A DNA stretch of 64,000 nt from Gigaspora rosea (lineage: Eukaryota > Glomeromycota > Glomeromycetes > Diversisporales > Gigasporaceae), in assembly GCA_003550325.1 (NCBI GenBank), contig QKWP01000345.1:251550-315549 (forward strand). The letters are read 5' to 3'. This document shows, one piece after another, positions 12,555 through 25,146 of the stretch. A program made the translations under genes and the position numbers. Numbering within the stretch: position 1 is the first letter of the stretch; every line of letters begins with the position of its first letter. The notes below the pieces were generated by a model. It was given only the letters and a program-made list of their open reading frames with translations, was not told the origin of the DNA and ran no database searches.

Positions 12555-13440
12555 GGGTCACGGTATTACCCCTGTAACTTAAAATTTTTATTCGCCCCTG
12601 CTTTATTTGATCGATGATCGTTATATTCGAACATCCTTAAACCTTTAATCGTACCCCGTACCACATGCCTATCCTTTCTTAAACTGTAGATTCATAGATA
12701 TCACGCCTATTTCCATATTTAGATATCTATAGTAATGTAAGCATTCGACGCGTAATGCCAACTTTCATTAACTGTTGGACGAATTGCTCTTCTATCTCAT
12801 AATGCCATCCAAGATTAACTTGCCATACGGAGGAAACATTATCCGAATCATTATGCTTCTTCAAGGGACAAATGAATATGAAGCATTTAAATATTATCGT
12901 CTCGTCCCTTGTACAAAGGAATCGTACGATCAAGTTTATAGATGTGGGGGGAATATTGTTATGTAATTAGAATTACGTTAGTGCATAATGGAAGTAATCT
13001 CAATGACGAATTGTTTGTGTCAATGAGTATGAACGGAAGGAAGTTAACCCGAAAATGAGTAGTGTAAAATAATTTACATAGATCGAACATGTATATAAGT
13101 CCGATGTAATTGCCTTTATTATCGTTAGGCTTATCTGAATAATTCTTCCTTTATAATAAAGTCTTCTGAGTAAATTCCTATTATATCGTATTGATTGGTT
13201 ATTATGATTGATTGTTTTATTTGATTTATTGATATCATGAACTGAGTGATTCATGATCGATTGATTTATTGATACATTCGATTATAATTTATTACTTATT
13301 TTTCTTAAGCTTTCCTTTGCCATTATAATAAAACCCGCCTCATCTTTTCGCCCCTAATAATTAGAACCCATCTAGACCTGACATCCATTTAGAACCATTC
13401 CGACTTTCAACCCCAGTTTACTATTCAAGAAGCTAAATCG
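12555..13440. repeat. ~0.85-kb dispersed repeat, copy A
   Basis: Matches 21540-22345 in order: TTACCCCTGTA, TGATCGATGATCGTTAT, GACGCGTAATGCC, GAAGTAATCTCAATGACG, GGAAGGAAGTTAACCCG, ATCGAACATGTATA and GAACTGAGTGATTCATGAT. Flanked by GGGTCAAAATTTTGACGGGTC-type repeats (about 12540 and 13480), perhaps ends of a larger hAT-like element finishing CAGCACTA near 13708. No intact ORF. Confidence 0.65.
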
Positions 13441-13959
13441 GCGATATTCTGGTGCTCTCCCAACCGATAGTAACAACGGGTCAAAATTTTGACGAGTCAC
13501 GGGTCAAAAATTGCCTTGACCCGGGTCAAACGAGTTAGTTAAATCGACTGATGAATTATAATGAATCGGTGTAGAAAATGAACGAACTCAAATTACGAGC
13601 AAGGTTTAAAAAGTTTTTTGATACAAAACCCAAGATACTCCAATTTAATGATCATCTATTGACCGGGTCAACCCGGGTCGTATTTTTCGACCCGGGTAAC
13701 AGCACTAGTTATCCTTTTATTATCGGGGAAGAGACTCCCTTTATATAATTATTTCATGCATATAACGGAATTCTGCATTCTAGCAATTCTACGAATTCTT
13801 GTTATTCTTTAAATTCTTGTAATTCCCTTTATACCCATCATTCTTCGAATTCCAAGAATTACCCGAATACGTACGTACCAGGAATTCCGATTGTTCCAGG
13901 AATTTGTACCACCTAATTACACAGGAAGGCGATCTTACCCTTTTAAAACGTACTCAAGT

Positions 13960-14150
13960 CCAGTAATACTTAAACGCCACACAAGTTTCCCAGTAATACG
14001 TAACAAGCCACATACCGAATAATAAACAAACAAGCCACATCAGCCCATGTAATACATAAACAAGCCACATCATCCCCGAATACTACATAACAAGCCAAAC
14101 AATCTCTGAGTAATATAAAATAAGCCACACAGCCTCAGAAGATAAAGTGG
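13960..14150. repeat. ~40-bp minisatellite (ACAAGCCACA)
   Basis: About five irregular units of the form GTAATACATAAACAAGCCAC followed by ATCAGCCC. Non-coding. Confidence 0.7.
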
Positions 14151-14589
14151 CACATCCAATAAAAGACAGTATTTACTTGCGCCGAAAAGATCATCTTTTA
14201 CGCATATGGTAATATCTACATCACATCATGTGATTAATTACGTGATTTCGGCCGACCTATAACTACGAGCATTCTGTTTTTTTTTTTTTTTATAATCAGT
14301 AAGCTTCAGTAAATTTTTCCCATTATAATCTAATAAGGTAATTCGGCGAATAGTATACAATCGGAATTTATTTTTGATTAGGAATAATTCAACCATATTT
14401 TTTTGCGGAATAATCGGTTTTGCATTAAAAAGTTATTGTAAATTTGATATCATTGTAACAAGCTCAATCATCAATATGATAAAGTTTAGTGATATAATTC
14501 CGATAACCAATTGTAATGCAAAAATCATGATTTATTCTTTTTAAACGGTTGACAAAGGAATTTCTGTAAATTTAGAACAAAAGTATTTA

Positions 14590-14741
14590 CAGTGTTTTCA
14601 AATAACATATTCTGTGCATCACACCAGAAAACAGAAATAATAATACATGCTTGGTTAAATTATTTCTAACCAATTATAGATTTGCATTTTTTTTCTTGTG
14701 ATGCATGAAATTCACTTATCACAGTAATTTGAAAAGCACTG
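14590..14741. mobile_element. TA-flanked MITE, CAGTGTTTTCAAATAAC ends
   Basis: 152 bp. Left CAGTGTTTTCAAATAAC and right GTAATTTGAAAAGCACTG are flanked by TA on each side; inner arms TGTGCATCACA / TGTGATGCA. A decayed relative lies at about 4540-4700. Confidence 0.75.
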
Positions 14742-17437
14742 TAATAATTATAATTGGTGATGATAATTTCCTGTTCCTAAATACAATCAATTTCTTCGTA
14801 TGCATAAAGCTGAATTTCCAGTTCTCACGGAGTTTAGATTCCTCAATCACCACGCTTTATAAATAACTAACTAACTACCTTTAGTAAAATTAGCAAGATG
14901 TTTCATAATTTATTTTTAAATGTTTCGCGATAAACTCCACAAATATTCTTACGTATGAAGAGCACATGCATATGTTCTAGATCTTTTTAGAATGTACTGG
15001 TGATAAATAATAACGATTAGATTTATCAATATGACTACAAATTAGCTTAACGTGTTATATTAATAGCATTTAAACAGGCATATATTTTAAAGTATTAATT
15101 TATATCGGAGTTTTCAGCCCGATATCAATTGCTTGCATGTTTTTTCATGTGATCTTGACTCCTTGGCGTATTTTGTGAAGTTACATGTTTAAAGAAATAT
15201 GTACCAATTATCTAATAAAAAAAATTATTTTTTTTTTAAATAAATTTATTAATTTTATTTTTGTACTCATTATACATTATATGTGTTATCGATAACGCAC
15301 AATCTGTATGACATTTGTGCTGTTTAAGGATTAGTATGTAAATATAAAAAAAAAAAGATTGTATTCTTAAGTATTGAAAATATATCTTTGCATTTAAACT
15401 AATTTTGGTTGATATCCAATATTTTTTCAAATTCACCGTTATAATTACCGATTTAGTTGGTCAGTATTACCAACATTGTTAATGACTTTGTCTGTTCTTA
15501 ACACCTATAATATTTAACACGGTACAATATAAATGATACAGTTATAGACAAAGAATAGAATTAGCTATCTAACTTTCGAATGACTTTATAATCATCAATT
15601 AAGGAAGTACTTAGGACTAAACAATATAATTACATATACATAATTTTTAAATAGGAATTAATAAAAAAAATCCCATTTTAAAATTTATGTGTCAAATAAT
15701 TTAAACATTTAACATCAAAGATTATTTTGAGACAGGTCATGTGATAATAAAAACTGATGTGTTATATGAGAAATAAATTTTATTTGTTTATCTGTTATGA
15801 TCTTCCGACAATGCATCAAACATCTTCCGCCATTTTATTACACGTGATGATGCATTTGGATCGTTATATCGATATGCTAAATATCCCGAACACTATATCA
15901 AGATCACGGGCATTTAGTAAAAATACCCTGATCCGTATGTGCCGTTAATACCAACGTCTCAGAATATTTTTATTTCTAATTGAGGAAATAGAAATCGGCC
16001 GGGCCGTTCTGGATACGCCACGATTATCATACAATCACAATCTCATGTTTTTACCCTTAAACGTTGAAGAAAAATGATTTAAGTCGTTTAAGATTACACA
16101 TAACCCAAATGTAGTAAATCGTAGAGCAACGGGTGCGTTAAGAATTAGTTAACAATATTGTAACATTTGCATTACTAGCTAACGTCAAAAGAGTCAAAAG
16201 ATCGATAGTCATCTTAATTATGAACCTTTTTTAATGATATTTATTTTTTGCCATTTATGAAAGACTAATCTGGTACAGAGTTTAAATGAAGATACCTATG
16301 GCCAGATAAATAAAAATTATATCAACTAATATTTCAATCTCAAATTCCGACATTATTGTCGGACATTTCCTTTTCTCTAAGCAATAATTCCCCTCTTAGA
16401 ATAAATTCTCCTCTTGCTTTTATGATCAAATCGATCAATAAAATGATTTGAATTTGAATAAGTTTCCTAAATTAATCTTGAATCTGACTTATAATTTAAC
16501 TCAATCCTGAATTTAAACTTAAATTTAAACCTTTGATATGTTCAAATGAGGCTGCATGATGAATTAATGCTAGATGACATTGATGTTAGACTAAATGCTA
16601 GTAGCCTTCGTAATATAATTGAATAATTTGAGATGACGTTCAATGAGATGCATGATGACTTAATACTAGATAACATTGATGTGGACTAAATGTTGGCAAC
16701 TTTCGTATGTAATTGGAATAATATGATCAACTAATATTATTATGCAACCAAGATTTATTTCAAGTCTTTATTGTGCGTGGTTGAACTATAGAAAATGTAC
16801 GTGTTAACGCTTTATATGCACATATAAATTTTATTGTAGCTTACAATAGCAAAGTATTCTATATTAAGCAAACAAAAATTATATTATTTTAAATAATTTA
16901 TGATTTATGTTTGACAAAGCAATGAATGCTTCTAAGTTCGAATGCAATGATCTACAAACTGCAGTAGTTTAAGAAAATTCCAAATAATCACATAAGTACT
17001 AACACTCGGCTCTAACTGTATATGTGTACCATGTCATACAAGTATCCAAATGTCACACAGAACGCATTATAAACAAATAATATACATAAAATAATGACTT
17101 TTAAATTTTGTGCATCAGAATACGCAGGTTAATGTTGATAAATTATTATAATCTAAAAAAAATTTTTTTATAAAAAAAAAAAAGTAATAAAAAGAGCCTT
17201 ATGAAAATAATTTCTTTTTCATCCACACCAAAAAAAAAATATTCCGCTTTTCTTATTAAAGTCAAAAAAAAGTTTTCTCGATCTATAAGCATAATTCATC
17301 AAAATATTAAGGGGCTCCTTTGTTGATCAAAAATTTACTCTTTTCATTTTCTATTTTTTGAAAAGCTTTTATGAACCTTTGAGTATTTATACTATTTATA
17401 ACAACATTACAATATCTTCTTTTAAAATTATTATCAA
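14742..17437. other. AT-rich intergenic with one tandem duplication
   Basis: No gene supported. A tandem duplication of about 107 bp lies at 16549-16735 (ATGATGAATTAATGCTAGAT ... then ATGATGACTTAATACTAGAT). The end of this stretch is the presumed promoter of the zinc-cluster gene. Confidence 0.45.
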
Positions 17438-18244
17438 ATGTCTTTGGAAGAGAATGAAAACATTTGTTTTGTTGAAGAACAAATAGAACCTACTCAAAGA
17501 AATTATTCGAAAAAGAGGAGTAGAATTTCGTTTATTGCTTGTGATAAATGTCGGAGCATGAAAAAAAAGTGTGATGGAGATTATATAAATCAAAAATCTT
17601 GCTCATATTGCACTGGACGTGAAGAAGAATGCAAATATTCTGATAGTCATAAAAAAAGGATGGTAGAAACTAATGATATTCAACGATTAATTAATCGATT
17701 AGAGACCATCGGTAATGAGTTACATAAATTAACCGATGAACTAAAAAAATTTTATGAATTGAGTAAAAATCAAGAGGACCTAAAGTCTCCTATAAATGAA
17801 TGTGAATTCAATAATGATCTATACGTTGAATCTTTATCTAGTACCGATAACTTTAAACAGAAACAACCTGAAGAAAAAAAATCTCGTAAACCTAAATCTA
17901 AGACTTCTGGATTAAAAAGAAATTCTAGAGAATCAAAAAATGATCAATCATCCAGCAAACAACAAAATGATACAAAAGGTTATTTTTCAAAAATATATAA
18001 ACCAAAAGGAAAATATGTAACGCATCAATTCGATATTAAAGATCTTAATGTGGCCTCTTCACAATTCGAGAATGTTCAATTTCCACTTTCAGCTCCTAAC
18101 AATTCAGAGTTAATTATAACTAACGATAATGATTTTAATAATAATATTTCAAATTTCCCTGAAAATTTATCATATATTTATTCTCCAGAACAAATTCTTT
18201 CGAACCCAATTTTTCTCTACAACGATTTAAATAATACTTTATAA
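17438..18244 (+). CDS. Zn(II)2Cys6 binuclear-cluster DNA-binding protein
   Basis: 268 residues, no intron seen. Residues 35-65 form a textbook fungal zinc cluster: C35-X2-C38-X6-C45-X9-C55-X2-C58-X6-C65, with the basic stretch RSMKKKCDG between the first cysteines. Directly behind it, residues about 78-110 (IQRLINRLETIGNELHKLTDELKKF) read as a short coiled coil, the usual dimerisation element. The remainder is low-complexity, rich in Lys/Ser/Asn, with basic runs (KKSRKPKSK) that could serve nuclear import, and an acidic Asn-rich tail. There is no fungal_trans middle homology domain, so it is much shorter than classical Gal4-type activators, as in many Glomeromycotina members. The start is the first ATG after stops. 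A TATA-like AT run lies about 45 bp upstream (near 17387-17400). Role as a transcription regulator is inferred; targets are unknown. Confidence 0.85.
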   Translation: MSLEENENICFVEEQIEPTQRNYSKKRSRISFIACDKCRSMKKKCDGDYINQKSCSYCTGREEECKYSDSHKKRMVETNDIQRLINRLETIGNELHKLTDELKKFYELSKNQEDLKSPINECEFNNDLYVESLSSTDNFKQKQPEEKKSRKPKSKTSGLKRNSRESKNDQSSSKQQNDTKGYFSKIYKPKGKYVTHQFDIKDLNVASSQFENVQFPLSAPNNSELIITNDNDFNNNISNFPENLSYIYSPEQILSNPIFLYNDLNNTL

Positions 18245-18378
18245 ACAATTGAGCTTGTTTTTCTAAAACTTAATTATTTCTCTTTCATTTAAAGCTTTTA
18301 TTTTTATTTGAATTTTTTCACAAAAACAAATTATACACATATACATAAAAATTATTAATTATACATATACGTTTGAAC

Positions 18379-18487
18379 CTATTCGATTTTTGGGTTTAAA
18401 AATATTCGATTTTTGAGTTTAGAACATATTCGATTTTTGTATTTAGAAAATGTTCGATTTTTGAATTTAAAAAAATATTCGATTTAT
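18379..18487. repeat. 24-bp tandem repeat after the zinc-cluster gene
   Basis: Five units of ATTCGATTTTTGAGTTTAGA type begin about 135 bp after the stop codon, within the likely 3' region. Confidence 0.8.
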
Positions 18488-19309
18488 TTACACTATTTCT
18501 ATAAGCTTTCACATGATGATGGATGTTTTTAACGGTTTTTAAATTTTGTTCTTGAATTCGTTATTCTTGTACAAAATAATATATGTATGCCTAAATTATA
18601 TAGTAAAATATGAAAATATTATAAATTTTATATAATAAAAGCAACCTGAATAAGTATTATTCGGAAATTTTCGATATTCATGGAAGTAATTTATAGTCAA
18701 ATTTGGCTAACAGTCTATAGTATTAAAATTTTCAAAGTGGCCATTTCGGGTTCCGATAATAATCTATAAAGGAATATCATTAAATTTCGAACAAACTATT
18801 ATTTAAGATCGTTTTTGTATGTGCTTTAAGAAAGTAATTATTAAAAAAAAAAAAAAAAACGAATCAGTTCATGAAGCGCCAATATCAAATTATTCAAATA
18901 ACGTCAAGTTAATATAAACCTATACCCAATTAATATCTTGAATGAACTAGTTTTTCTATTTACAATATTTCGGTCGAGACCTTATATTAGTCGGGCTTGG
19001 CTCTGCAGGCGTAAGTTTTTACAGTATGTATGCAGCACGATTTCCATATTTATCTTTACGAGACAATTTTTACTATTTTTATAATTCAGATCTATTCCCC
19101 AACAATTTTATTTTCCGATAACACCAAAATATATTTTCCTGGACACAACATTTCCTTGAATGTTCGCATCCAAATAAGGTTATCTGACTTTACCGGTGAA
19201 TAGTATTATTGCTATATTCCAAATATACCTCAATATCTCAATATTTGGTCAATTTTCTTTTGCTTCTTTTCTTTTTATCATACTCTTTAAAATAATAATC
19301 ATGGTAGTT
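18488..19309. other. Intergenic, nothing recognised
   Basis: AT-rich with an A-run at 18843-18860. No gene, TIR or RNA signal. Confidence 0.4.
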
Positions 19310-19470
19310 AGGGCGCTGACATTTATTAGGTATATTTTAGGGGGTGGGGGTCAAGCCAAATATTACCTCATATAAAAAACTTTAGCCAATTAAATTTAGC
19401 TAAACATCTTACCTGGGGGTGGGTAAGCCTCTATAGTAAATAGATATTAGGTAATAAATGTCAGCGCCCT
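19310..19470. mobile_element. 161-bp MITE, AGGGCGCTGACATTTATTA ends
   Basis: 19-bp terminal inverted repeats, near perfect. Flanks TCATGGTAG and TTATGGTAA match at 7 of 9 positions, a possible old 9-bp duplication. Confidence 0.75.
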
Positions 19471-19788
19471 TATGGTAATAAAGGCAATAGTGGAATTGTA
19501 GTTTGGTTGATAGTGCCGTTTTAAATAATGATAATGGTGGTGGCAACAATTTGGACATTTTTATAACATTACATTTAAATTAAATCATATCATTAAAAAA
19601 TATATTTATACAGTATAAATAAAATATAATGTAATGAGTTAATATGAGGTCATACAAAATTTGGATCTCATAATCTGGCTGGGTCAATATATACATGTTA
19701 TAAAGTTAAAACTTTGAGGCGCAGCATAAATTAACCAATCATAATTGGGCATAATATATTAAAATTATATACATTATCGCTATACGTA

Positions 19789-20339
19789 CCGTATTTGCGC
19801 GTAATAACGCCCCCGCACGTTGTTTTGAAATGCGCATGCACCTTATTTTGATCTTCTTTTAAATTCTGACAAACACTTCAAATACACCAAACTTACTTCA
19901 TCGACAAGCTTATTTACCAGACTATTAATTTACAGATAAGTTCATTTTTGTACATAGTATATTTCACCGACAAAGTAATTCTGACAATGTCGTTAGGGTT
20001 GGGTTTAGAATAGGGTTAAGATTAAAGAAATTTTAAAAAAAATTCGTTTGTGGAAATGAGCTGTCGATGAAATATACTTTCTACGAAATGAACTTGCCTG
20101 TAAATTAATCGTTTGTGAAATAAGCTTGTCAGTGAAGTAAGTTCAGCAAAATGTAGTGTCTTTGAAGTGATTATTGGTGAAATTATATGGACCCACTTTG
20201 TGCATTATATTATATAAGGTGGGTGCGCGATATTTCGGGACGCGCATGGGCGATATTTCGGATAATATGGTTAATTTTTTTACAGTAAAAAGTCAAAATT
20301 CGAATTAACGCCCCGGCCCGCTATCACGCGCAAATACGG
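19789..20339. mobile_element. TA-flanked TIR element hosting a nested repeat
   Basis: Ends CCGTATTTGCGCGT and ACGCGCAAATACGG with TA on both sides; GC-rich subterminal parts (AACGCCCCCG / CGCCCCGGCC). Interrupted by a TTCACCGACAAG-family copy. Confidence 0.75.
19872..20190. repeat. TTCACCGACAAG-family repeat, copy 2 (nested)
   Basis: Contains ATTTCACCGACAAAGTAATT, CAATGTCGTTAGGGTTGGG and AATGAGCTGTCGATGAAAT, the family's order, inside the 19789 element. Confidence 0.6.
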
Positions 20340-20413
20340 TACTATGATTGATTGTGGTAGAAATATTTCAAACAAGATTTTGCCTCTATTAAATAATAAA
20401 ATATCTTTATTTA

Positions 20414-20643
20414 GGCCAGACCAAGTTGATTATGTGTTTTACATTACACCCTCTCCCCTCCAGGAGGGGGAGGAGAGGGTGGTTCACTTAGTAAAATTTT
20501 TTTTCAAAAAAAAATTTTCCGAATTTTTCCGTGACTATATAAAACTTTTCCGAAATGTCCCGTAGTCCTATGTATATTTATAAAAATTTTTTTACTATGA
20601 AGGAGGGGGATAATGTAAAACACATAATCAACTTGGTCTGGCC
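20414..20643. mobile_element. 230-bp MITE with 33-bp perfect TIRs
   Basis: GGCCAGACCAAGTTGATTAT at the left, continuing identically for 33 bp, is exactly inverted at the right end (about 20611-20643). TA on each side (20412-20413 and 20644-20645). Non-coding interior with CT/GA-rich blocks. Confidence 0.85.
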
Positions 20644-20819
20644 TAGAGAATCTGAATCTGGTAGAGGTCCAATCGCTCATATAATTGTTACACTGACTGC
20701 AAAATACACGGGATCTAAAACCTCGGCGTTAACAAACAGACATTGCTACGTTTTGGTATTTAAACAGTTAAGTTCATGGGACTTTGGAGGTGCAGTTTAT
20801 GGGTAATTTCAAGAACAGT

Positions 20820-21539
20820 GAAGCCGGTGATATATACATAATCATCACATCACATGATTGATCATTGACCTAAATTAATAGTATAGTTTAGGCCGATTTG
20901 TTAGTGTTAGTAAAAAAACGTAATCAGTGATGTAAATTGGATATAGATTTAAATTTGCGCGTATATCGGGCTCTCCATATCTGATATATATAACGCGCAT
21001 ATAAAAATTTTTTTTGAGCACGTTTTTTTTTTGAGTTTGCGCCATAAAATTTTTTAACACTGGTATGATTTCATGTGATGTGATGATCAAACTGGCCGAT
21101 TTTTTTGGAGGGAAAGCTACGCCCCGCAGCTACGGACAGTTCTATCAGTGGCCAGAATTAGTATTAGGATTAGGGTTATAGCAGGTGGATTTAGTTAATG
21201 TCAGTCAGCAGCACTGTCCCAAAGCTACGGCGCAACGTTCACGTGACTTATGGGCACAACACGGCCTGAGTTGAATTAGGAAGTGTATTTTAGTAATACA
21301 GTAATATCTGTGCCCATAAGCACGTGAAATGTTGTGCCCCCTTATTTCACCATTCCGAAATAATTCAAAGTCACGTGAATCACATGACGTGACCCAAATT
21401 ATGCAATTTAATTTCTTAATGCCGGCTAAATCCAAAAATTTCCAAAATTTTTTTTTTACGCTATCCAAAAAAATTTACTTTAATAAAAAAAAAAGGGAAA
21501 GCTACGGGCACAACACTCGCGTGACTTATGGCACAACAG
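20820..21539. repeat. Mosaic of short inverted repeats
   Basis: Inverted pair CATCACATCACATGATTGATC (about 20845) / CATGTGATGTGATGATCA (about 21072), and TTCACGTGACTTATGGGCACA (21239) / TGTGCCCATAAGCACGTGAA (21311). AAAGCTACG recurs near 21113, 21221 and 21497. Element borders not resolved; short ORFs here overlap the arms and are not believed. Confidence 0.5.
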
Positions 21540-22345
21540 TTTTACCCCTGTATATTAAAATTTTTATTCTTCCCTGCTTTTACTTGATCGATCATCGTTA
21601 TCATTTCTTAATTCATATTTTTATACATATTACCCTTATTTCCTTATTTAGCCAGTTACCCCAACCTAGATATCTAGACGCGTAATGCCGACTTTCCAAC
21701 ATTTAATACACGAATCATTTTAGAACATGACCAGCTGAGTTTCACTACTTCCCCTCTTTCGCCTTATAAAGCGTTCATTCACAGAATTATTTTAATGCGG
21801 CAGAGAATCGTTGCCCGAATTATTTATATCATTGAAAGTCCTGTTTTTGGCGAATAGAGAGTCGTGTGATTGGTGTGGGAGAATGTCTTTGTGTCATTAG
21901 AATTGCATTCGTGCTTAAAGAAGTAATCTCAATGACAAGTTGATTGTGTGAATGGATCTTGGAAGGAAGGAAGTTGACCCGACAATTGCGAAGTATAAAA
22001 TTATTTATGTATATCGAACATGTATAAAAGTCCGATGTATTTGCCTTGTATTTTCTTCAAGCTTTATCTGAGTGATTCCTCCTTTATAATAAAACTTCTG
22101 AGTGAATTCTTCTTATATCGTATTGACTGATTATTATGATTATTTAGTTTATTCGATTTATTGGATTTATTGTTTAGTTATTGTTATCATGAACTGAGTG
22201 ATTCATGATTTATTGATTTATTGATCCTTCTTCCCATTTATATTAAACCTGCCTACTTCTTTCGCCCGAAATAATTTAAATCCATCTAACCCGACATCTA
22301 TTTAGACTCGTCTCGATTTTCTATCTTAGTTTCCTATCCTGAGAC
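21540..22345. repeat. ~0.85-kb dispersed repeat, copy B
   Basis: Same order of shared words as the copy at 12555, same orientation. No intact ORF in either. Confidence 0.65.
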
Positions 22346-22781
22346 TAAATTGGAGTTGTGATCTGATGCTCTTCTGTAACAACGGCCTGAGTTAGGGTTA
22401 GAGTTAAGCATATTTTAGTAATGCCGGTCATTGTTGTGTCCATAAGCACGTGAAATTTTGTTCCAAAATTCACGAAATTTTGAATTATATGAACACAACC
22501 AATCAGATTAATAGACAAAGTGCTACAACGTGATTTATAACCAATCAAAACGTAAAATCATGCATGTAATTTTCTAAAATTTGGGTTTTTTGTGGATAAT
22601 CCCCAAAATTATTGATTTCCCCAAAATTATGGAAAATTATGGATCCATAGTCTTGGCGTTCCTGCGTTAGGTTCATTGTTCTTGAAATGTCCCGCGATTT
22701 ATATGCAGTGTTTAAATTTCTATGCGGGAGCTGTGGTACGCTGATTCCACAAGCAATATTTTCTTGGTTTTTCATTATGAT

Positions 22782-23225
22782 CAGTGTTTAAAATTCAAAT
22801 TCAAAATTATGTTCTCAAATGAACTAAATTTAGAGTATTAATGTTCTCAAAAAATTTTTAATGTTCTCAAAAAATTTTTAATTTCTCATTATATAGAATT
22901 TTATTTTTTAAATATGTATATATTTTTATTGTAAAAACCTATCTTGGACTTTTAAGTAAAGTTATAAACAAAGGCTTTCTGATTTCAATAGTACTTAGAA
23001 CATTTAAATTGGTTGAATTGATCATGTGATATACTTATTTAACTTTTTGCAACTATAAATCTTTTTTTCAAATATGTAAAAAAAAAAACTAATACTAATA
23101 ATATTTTGAGAACATTTAACAGTACAAAATGTTCTCAAATAAGAGAACATTATTTTAAATATTAATGTTCTTAAAAAAATTTAGTGTTCTCATGAGAACA
23201 TGAGAACATCAAATTTTAAACTCTG
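22782..23225. mobile_element. hAT-like element, perfect 8-bp target duplication
   Basis: 444 bp with ends CAGTGTTTAAAATT and AATTTTAAACTCTG, flanked by identical ATTATGAT (22774-22781, 23226-23233). ATGTTCTCA / TGAGAACAT is repeated many times near both ends, as hAT transposase sites often are. Confidence 0.9.
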
Positions 23226-23606
23226 ATTATGATATCTTCCATATTACACATAACTTTGAATTTTTATTACATTTACAAAAAATAAAAATTTTCTGCATAT
23301 GGAGATACAATCGAATTTTAAATACTGTTTACATGGCTTATGATCATGGTAAATTTTTAAATAATGAATTTTCGCAGATTACTCTTACAGTAACAGAAAA
23401 AACGATTAAAACTTATTAAATATTAAATAAATATAATTAAATTATAATTGCTGAATTGATTTAGTAATCTCTTCGAAGAAGCTTTTGTATTTTTCTTAAA
23501 ATTAAGTTGTTGTAATGTTTTCTTATGAAAATAAGAACAACTTTATTACCTTAAAGAGAATACTAAAAAGATCGTCAAAAATAATTATGATTGAATTTAT
23601 TTAATA

Positions 23607-23740
23607 CAGTCAACTCCCTCTAAGTGCACGTCCTCTAAATTCAAGTTCTCTTTAAACGCAATAAAACAGACTTGGCTCAAGTTGGGACTTATAAAATAAG
23701 TGCAAGTTCTTTATTTTGTAAGTGCAAGTTTTTTTTTAGC
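23607..23740. mobile_element. Left part of a CAGTC-ended element
   Basis: TA|CAGTCAACTCCCTCTAAGTG begins a copy of the 59371 type (GTGCAAGTTC motifs); no matching right end. Confidence 0.5.
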
Positions 23741-24581
23741 CAGCATATATAAAATTATTTTCTCTAATTCCAAGATATTTTAATAACTAATTAAATTGAT
23801 TTATTTAATTACCATCTACTACATGATGCTTTCGTCGGATAGTTTATCTTGCTTGGTTAATGGTCTGGCCCAATCATGTAATCTGTGTTAGATGTCATGG
23901 CTACTGCAACTTGGGTGACTTGAATTATCAACTTAAATAAATTTATAATCAGAATATATTTATTAAACATATTTTTACTTAATTTCATATTAAATCTAGC
24001 TGTGCGGCACAAAAAAACGTTGCAAATTGTTTGCATTACTGCTGTTTTCATAAATTTTGGGGCATCTAGTAAAAAAATTGACCGAGTGATTGTTTGACCG
24101 ATTCGATAAGTTTGTGATAGAATTGTTATAACTTACTTGACAATATACTTTACATGGTAAATTACAGTAAGTTATCTGTAACTTACATGGCCTATTTATA
24201 AGTTATAATATATGTATTAAAGTTGGCCGAATCATATGACAATTTTTCTACCAGCATTAACATCATTTTAACCTCAATTTGACCAGCCTCAATGGCTAAA
24301 CAAATGATCAATTAAATAAATATTACGAACATAATTTACTTTAGTAATAGTAGCTTAATAAATATTACGTAATTTTTTTATTAAAGAAAATTAAGTAAAA
24401 AAAATAGCATTTTCTAAAATAGCAGGCAAAAGTGTTACGTATTAACTATAGACTAAATTAAGCATAATTTATATTTTGAGTTTATACCACAGGGTTGGGC
24501 ATGGGAAATTTTTGAGGCATGCCCCTATGAAGATTATGATTGGCTGATTCATATAGATCGATTGACGAATAAATTAATACA
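23741..24581. other. Intergenic, nothing recognised
   Basis: AT-rich; no supported gene or bounded element. Confidence 0.4.
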
Positions 24582-24751
24582 CAGTCAACCCTCCATAAAT
24601 GCATATCATCGTGACCAAACTTTTGAGGGCTTGCATTTAGAGAACAATAATAAAAAAATGCATTTATGGGTTTAGTATATATTTAGACCAGAAAATTAAT
24701 ATGCATTTAAGGAGGTCATGCACTTAAGTGGATGCATTTAGGGGTCGACTG
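24582..24751. mobile_element. CAGTC-ended MITE
   Basis: 170 bp, CAGTCAACCCTCCATAAATG to TTTAGGGGTCGACTG; TA present at the right only. ATGCATTTA repeated inside. Confidence 0.65.
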
Positions 24752-24990
24752 TATAAACTTTATTCTCACTATCTTTTTTATACAAAAAATTGTTTGCTTC
24801 AGCCTGCTGTTATTTATTAAGGAATATTGTTCTATTTATGTAGGTTTAGCTTTTATAATTTTAAATTAACAGTTAAATATAAGCATCAATATAAAATTTG
24901 CCTTTAAATCTTTAATCACTTGATTCTTTTTGCAAAATAAAATCTAATCATCATAACAAATTTATAAAATTAAAGTATTTTGACTAACTA

Positions 24991-25146
24991 TGAAGTGTGA
25001 TGTTTATTGTTGGTTTTTGGACATTTCTTATTGTAAAATCATATAAATAACAATTAACCCATATTTCTGCAAAATGATGGGTTAATTGTTATTTATGATT
25101 TTACAATAAGGAATGTCCAAAAACAATAGTAAATGATGCACTTTAT
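24991..25146. repeat. Near-perfect 156-bp hairpin repeat
   Basis: Arms of about 70 bp, e.g. TTTTTGGACATTTCTTATTG and CAATAAGGAATGTCCAAAAA, close onto AACAATTAACCCA / TGGGTTAATTGTT with a loop of about 14 bases. Confidence 0.8.

Noticed and set aside
13960..14150. CRISPR-like array
   Set aside because: Units vary throughout with no constant repeat/unique spacer pattern, and the genome is eukaryotic.
15757..15948. 63-codon ORF
   Set aside because: Short, with no domain and no supporting splice or neighbour signals.
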